Below the pieces are notes generated by a model that was not told where the DNA came from, did no database searches, and saw nothing but the letters and a program-made list of their open reading frames with translations. From IMG/VR virus record IMGVR_UViG_3300032895_000099, positions 1-20,414 of that record: a stretch of 20,414 nt of DNA; one strand, written 5' to 3'. Of the stretch, positions 20,001 through 20,414 are shown piece after piece. This stretch comes from a virus. How positions within the stretch are numbered: the first letter of the stretch is position 1; every line of letters begins with the position of its first letter. The position numbers and the translations under genes are program-made.

Positions 20001-20414
20001 GCTGGCGCTAACTGTGACATCTGCATCTGGCATGAGCCATACTATTCTGGGCTGACCGTAACCCAGTACCAGAACGCAGTCGAATATTACGGTCCCACCG
20101 TCCGCCAGTATTACCCGCTGGTTTTTGTCACCAGCGTGCAGAGCGTCCAGAACAACAGCGAGAACAGTTACTACCCAGGGGATGCGTACGTAGACAAGTG
20201 TGCTACGGACTATTTCTGCTGGGATTACGCTGGCGACGGGTACACGCTCACTACCGCGGCTACGCCAGCTAACAATGCTAACCCGCCTAAGCCGTTTGGC
20301 ATATGGGAACTCGGCAGCTCTACCGACCCCATCGTCGGGCAGTCCACAGGGTCTACAGCGGCATTCCTTAACTATGTTGCGGTGTTTTTTGCTGAGCGGC
20401 TGCTGGACGGGTAC
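17037..20414 (+). CDS. Very large minor tail / tail-tip protein with putative glycoside hydrolase domain, 3' partial
   Basis: The frame from GTG 17037, overlapping the tape measure stop (GTGA), stays open for 1,126 codons to the window edge with no stop. Residues 1-220 are beta-rich and Gly/Ser/Ala/Thr-rich. Residues about 225-430 resemble a LamG/concanavalin-like carbohydrate-binding domain (VFNSFETG to FYLDDVAVS). A proline hinge APPPPPTY is at 462-469. Residues about 790-850 (RSRVLSMQMTQGKQYMLDQL, then DDPDQTLIPPGSG and GTPFRVRQAW) match the distal-tail-like core of actinobacteriophage minor tail proteins. From about 905 (GAFLDTG) it looks like a GH26-type TIM barrel: WHEPY with E1000 as likely acid/base and IWELGSS with E1091 as likely nucleophile. 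It may degrade host surface glycans during adsorption. Confidence 0.9.
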   Translation, partial: MTSPAAYLIGVGTLATGTTCVITAGSGGGQQNNAGDAIIVGASASGTQTVSSVTDSAGNIYTEWNSSAAQNPTSGWIADASGNPGGPAPLGATGTITVVFNASTGTKIAGAVGCPGVADSPIDQNPTTTSNAGSTSPSITSGALTQPVEICVAIMTNGNAGGESMVWAAGWTSWFDLFAGAGGQVMSMATMTTASSSAVTASGTISSAKWCMLLVTLRLYANAVFNSFETGTAGSTVSTANSGGGSGFWNNAFDTVAIGTAAAYTYQGTVVAHGSLAAQVTTGTAAVTSVAEWGVSVGSLAQAWFRFYAYFPSPLTTPVRVFTAQGSSGNAASVLLSTTGAIQVCDSTNLAKATFASTLPTGQWFRMEGEITGSATAGSLTARLYTVMDSAYPTETQTASSVNTLGLVGPFWFGQGTAVASTAAFYLDDVAVSASGYMGPASPLSVTQLASAGYSAQEGFVAPPPPPTYSLQVDPESNNPGDWLIAVVSIRQPAAGWQVTTVGTPQTANYFLVGTAAAVGIYPGSRFTDSGNPGQTFVIQSVSAPTTGTITVYYAPASTSLMTAGNVLTQGGVTVSVADDAHNWWYPLGTVQGFSNAATSSAAGLMRTTVWAAPAARAVNYLTVAPSGVYAALNVTLLDVSGLSPYAALEANISTYAASGTTLTLATSTPPAQALVFSSVNIGYVPNSPVLTGSGWSATVAATTVNGVDHNGDSYSVLAWQYTTLTTSATWTSTIAAAMSAESLVLSVTGTAPAQSNPYWPWTTTEIAADRGPGDTIDMLTWQPLSQASGSPRSRVLSMQMTQGKQYMLDQLQAGQGSMTLDDPDQTLIPPGSGQFSGLDSGTPFRVRQAWAGGPWQVQFASVNGENPLAYSLSGQAVTPNQVYTATAYLGSNTSAGAALSHVGAFLDTGPMQVANFTAALAQWTGLGLPRPSVCRYYLAQSTFTYDTNMQEMVAAGIKICLDVRPAYNPVSSTDLANLTTLLQTLRAAGANCDICIWHEPYYSGLTVTQYQNAVEYYGPTVRQYYPLVFVTSVQSVQNNSENSYYPGDAYVDKCATDYFCWDYAGDGYTLTTAATPANNANPPKPFGIWELGSSTDPIVGQSTGSTAAFLNYVAVFFAERLLDGY

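Noticed and set aside
17216-20033. Several minus-strand frames within the large tail gene
   Set aside because: All lie antisense to one uninterrupted 1,126-codon frame with clear domain motifs.

Overview
The window looks like part of the genome of a tailed siphovirus infecting a high-GC Gram-positive (actinobacterial) host, or a prophage of such a phage. The reasons are moderately high GC, frequent GTG and TTG starts, GTGA, ATGA and TTGA gene overlaps, and a canonical long-tail order: head-tail adaptor, tail terminator, major tail protein, G/GT tail assembly chaperones with a -1 frameshift site, tape measure protein, and a very large tail-tip protein. No terminase, portal, capsid, integrase or lysis cassette is recognisable, so the virus cannot be classified further from this piece.

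Layout. (1) Positions 1-3614, plus strand: a tightly overlapping sugar-modification operon with the end of a GT4 glycosyltransferase, a GT2 glycosyltransferase, an NAD-dependent epimerase/dehydratase, a methyltransferase fused to a 2-oxoglutarate/Fe(II) oxygenase, and a second GT-A-like glycosyltransferase. (2) 3589-4632, minus: a full-length tryptophanyl-tRNA synthetase, trpS. (3) 4768-5622: a small secreted- or structural-looking protein of unknown role, a reverse zinc-ribbon protein and a forward zinc-ribbon protein. (4) 5616-7020, minus: an island of small genes with a tRNA-like gene, a cupin-like protein, a MazG-like protein, a single-pass membrane microprotein and an Arg/Trp-rich microprotein. 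(5) 7085-12752, plus: two zinc-binding proteins, adaptor, tail terminator, an HNH endonuclease, major tail protein, G and GT chaperones and one more tail-assembly candidate. (6) 12793-14468, minus: a second island with a Trp/Pro-repeat membrane protein, another membrane microprotein plus basic microprotein pair, a class II glutamine amidotransferase and a small acidic protein. (7) 14551 to the right edge, plus: the tape measure protein, then an open reading frame of at least 1,126 codons whose C-terminus looks like a GH26-type glycoside hydrolase and which runs off the window.

Working together: plus-strand late genes build the tail. The left operon probably decorates a virion protein or another polymer with a modified sugar. 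The reverse islands look like accessory cassettes placed between late-gene blocks, with consistent GGGAAAGG-type ribosome binding sites. The most unusual things are the phage-borne trpS with an altered HIGH-type motif and a 3' end running into a glycosyltransferase gene, a structurally odd tRNA-like gene that contains the only start codon of the next gene, and an intergenic TGGYTTCCG element that recurs just after stop codons of late genes. All functional names come from reading motifs by eye; no database search was possible.
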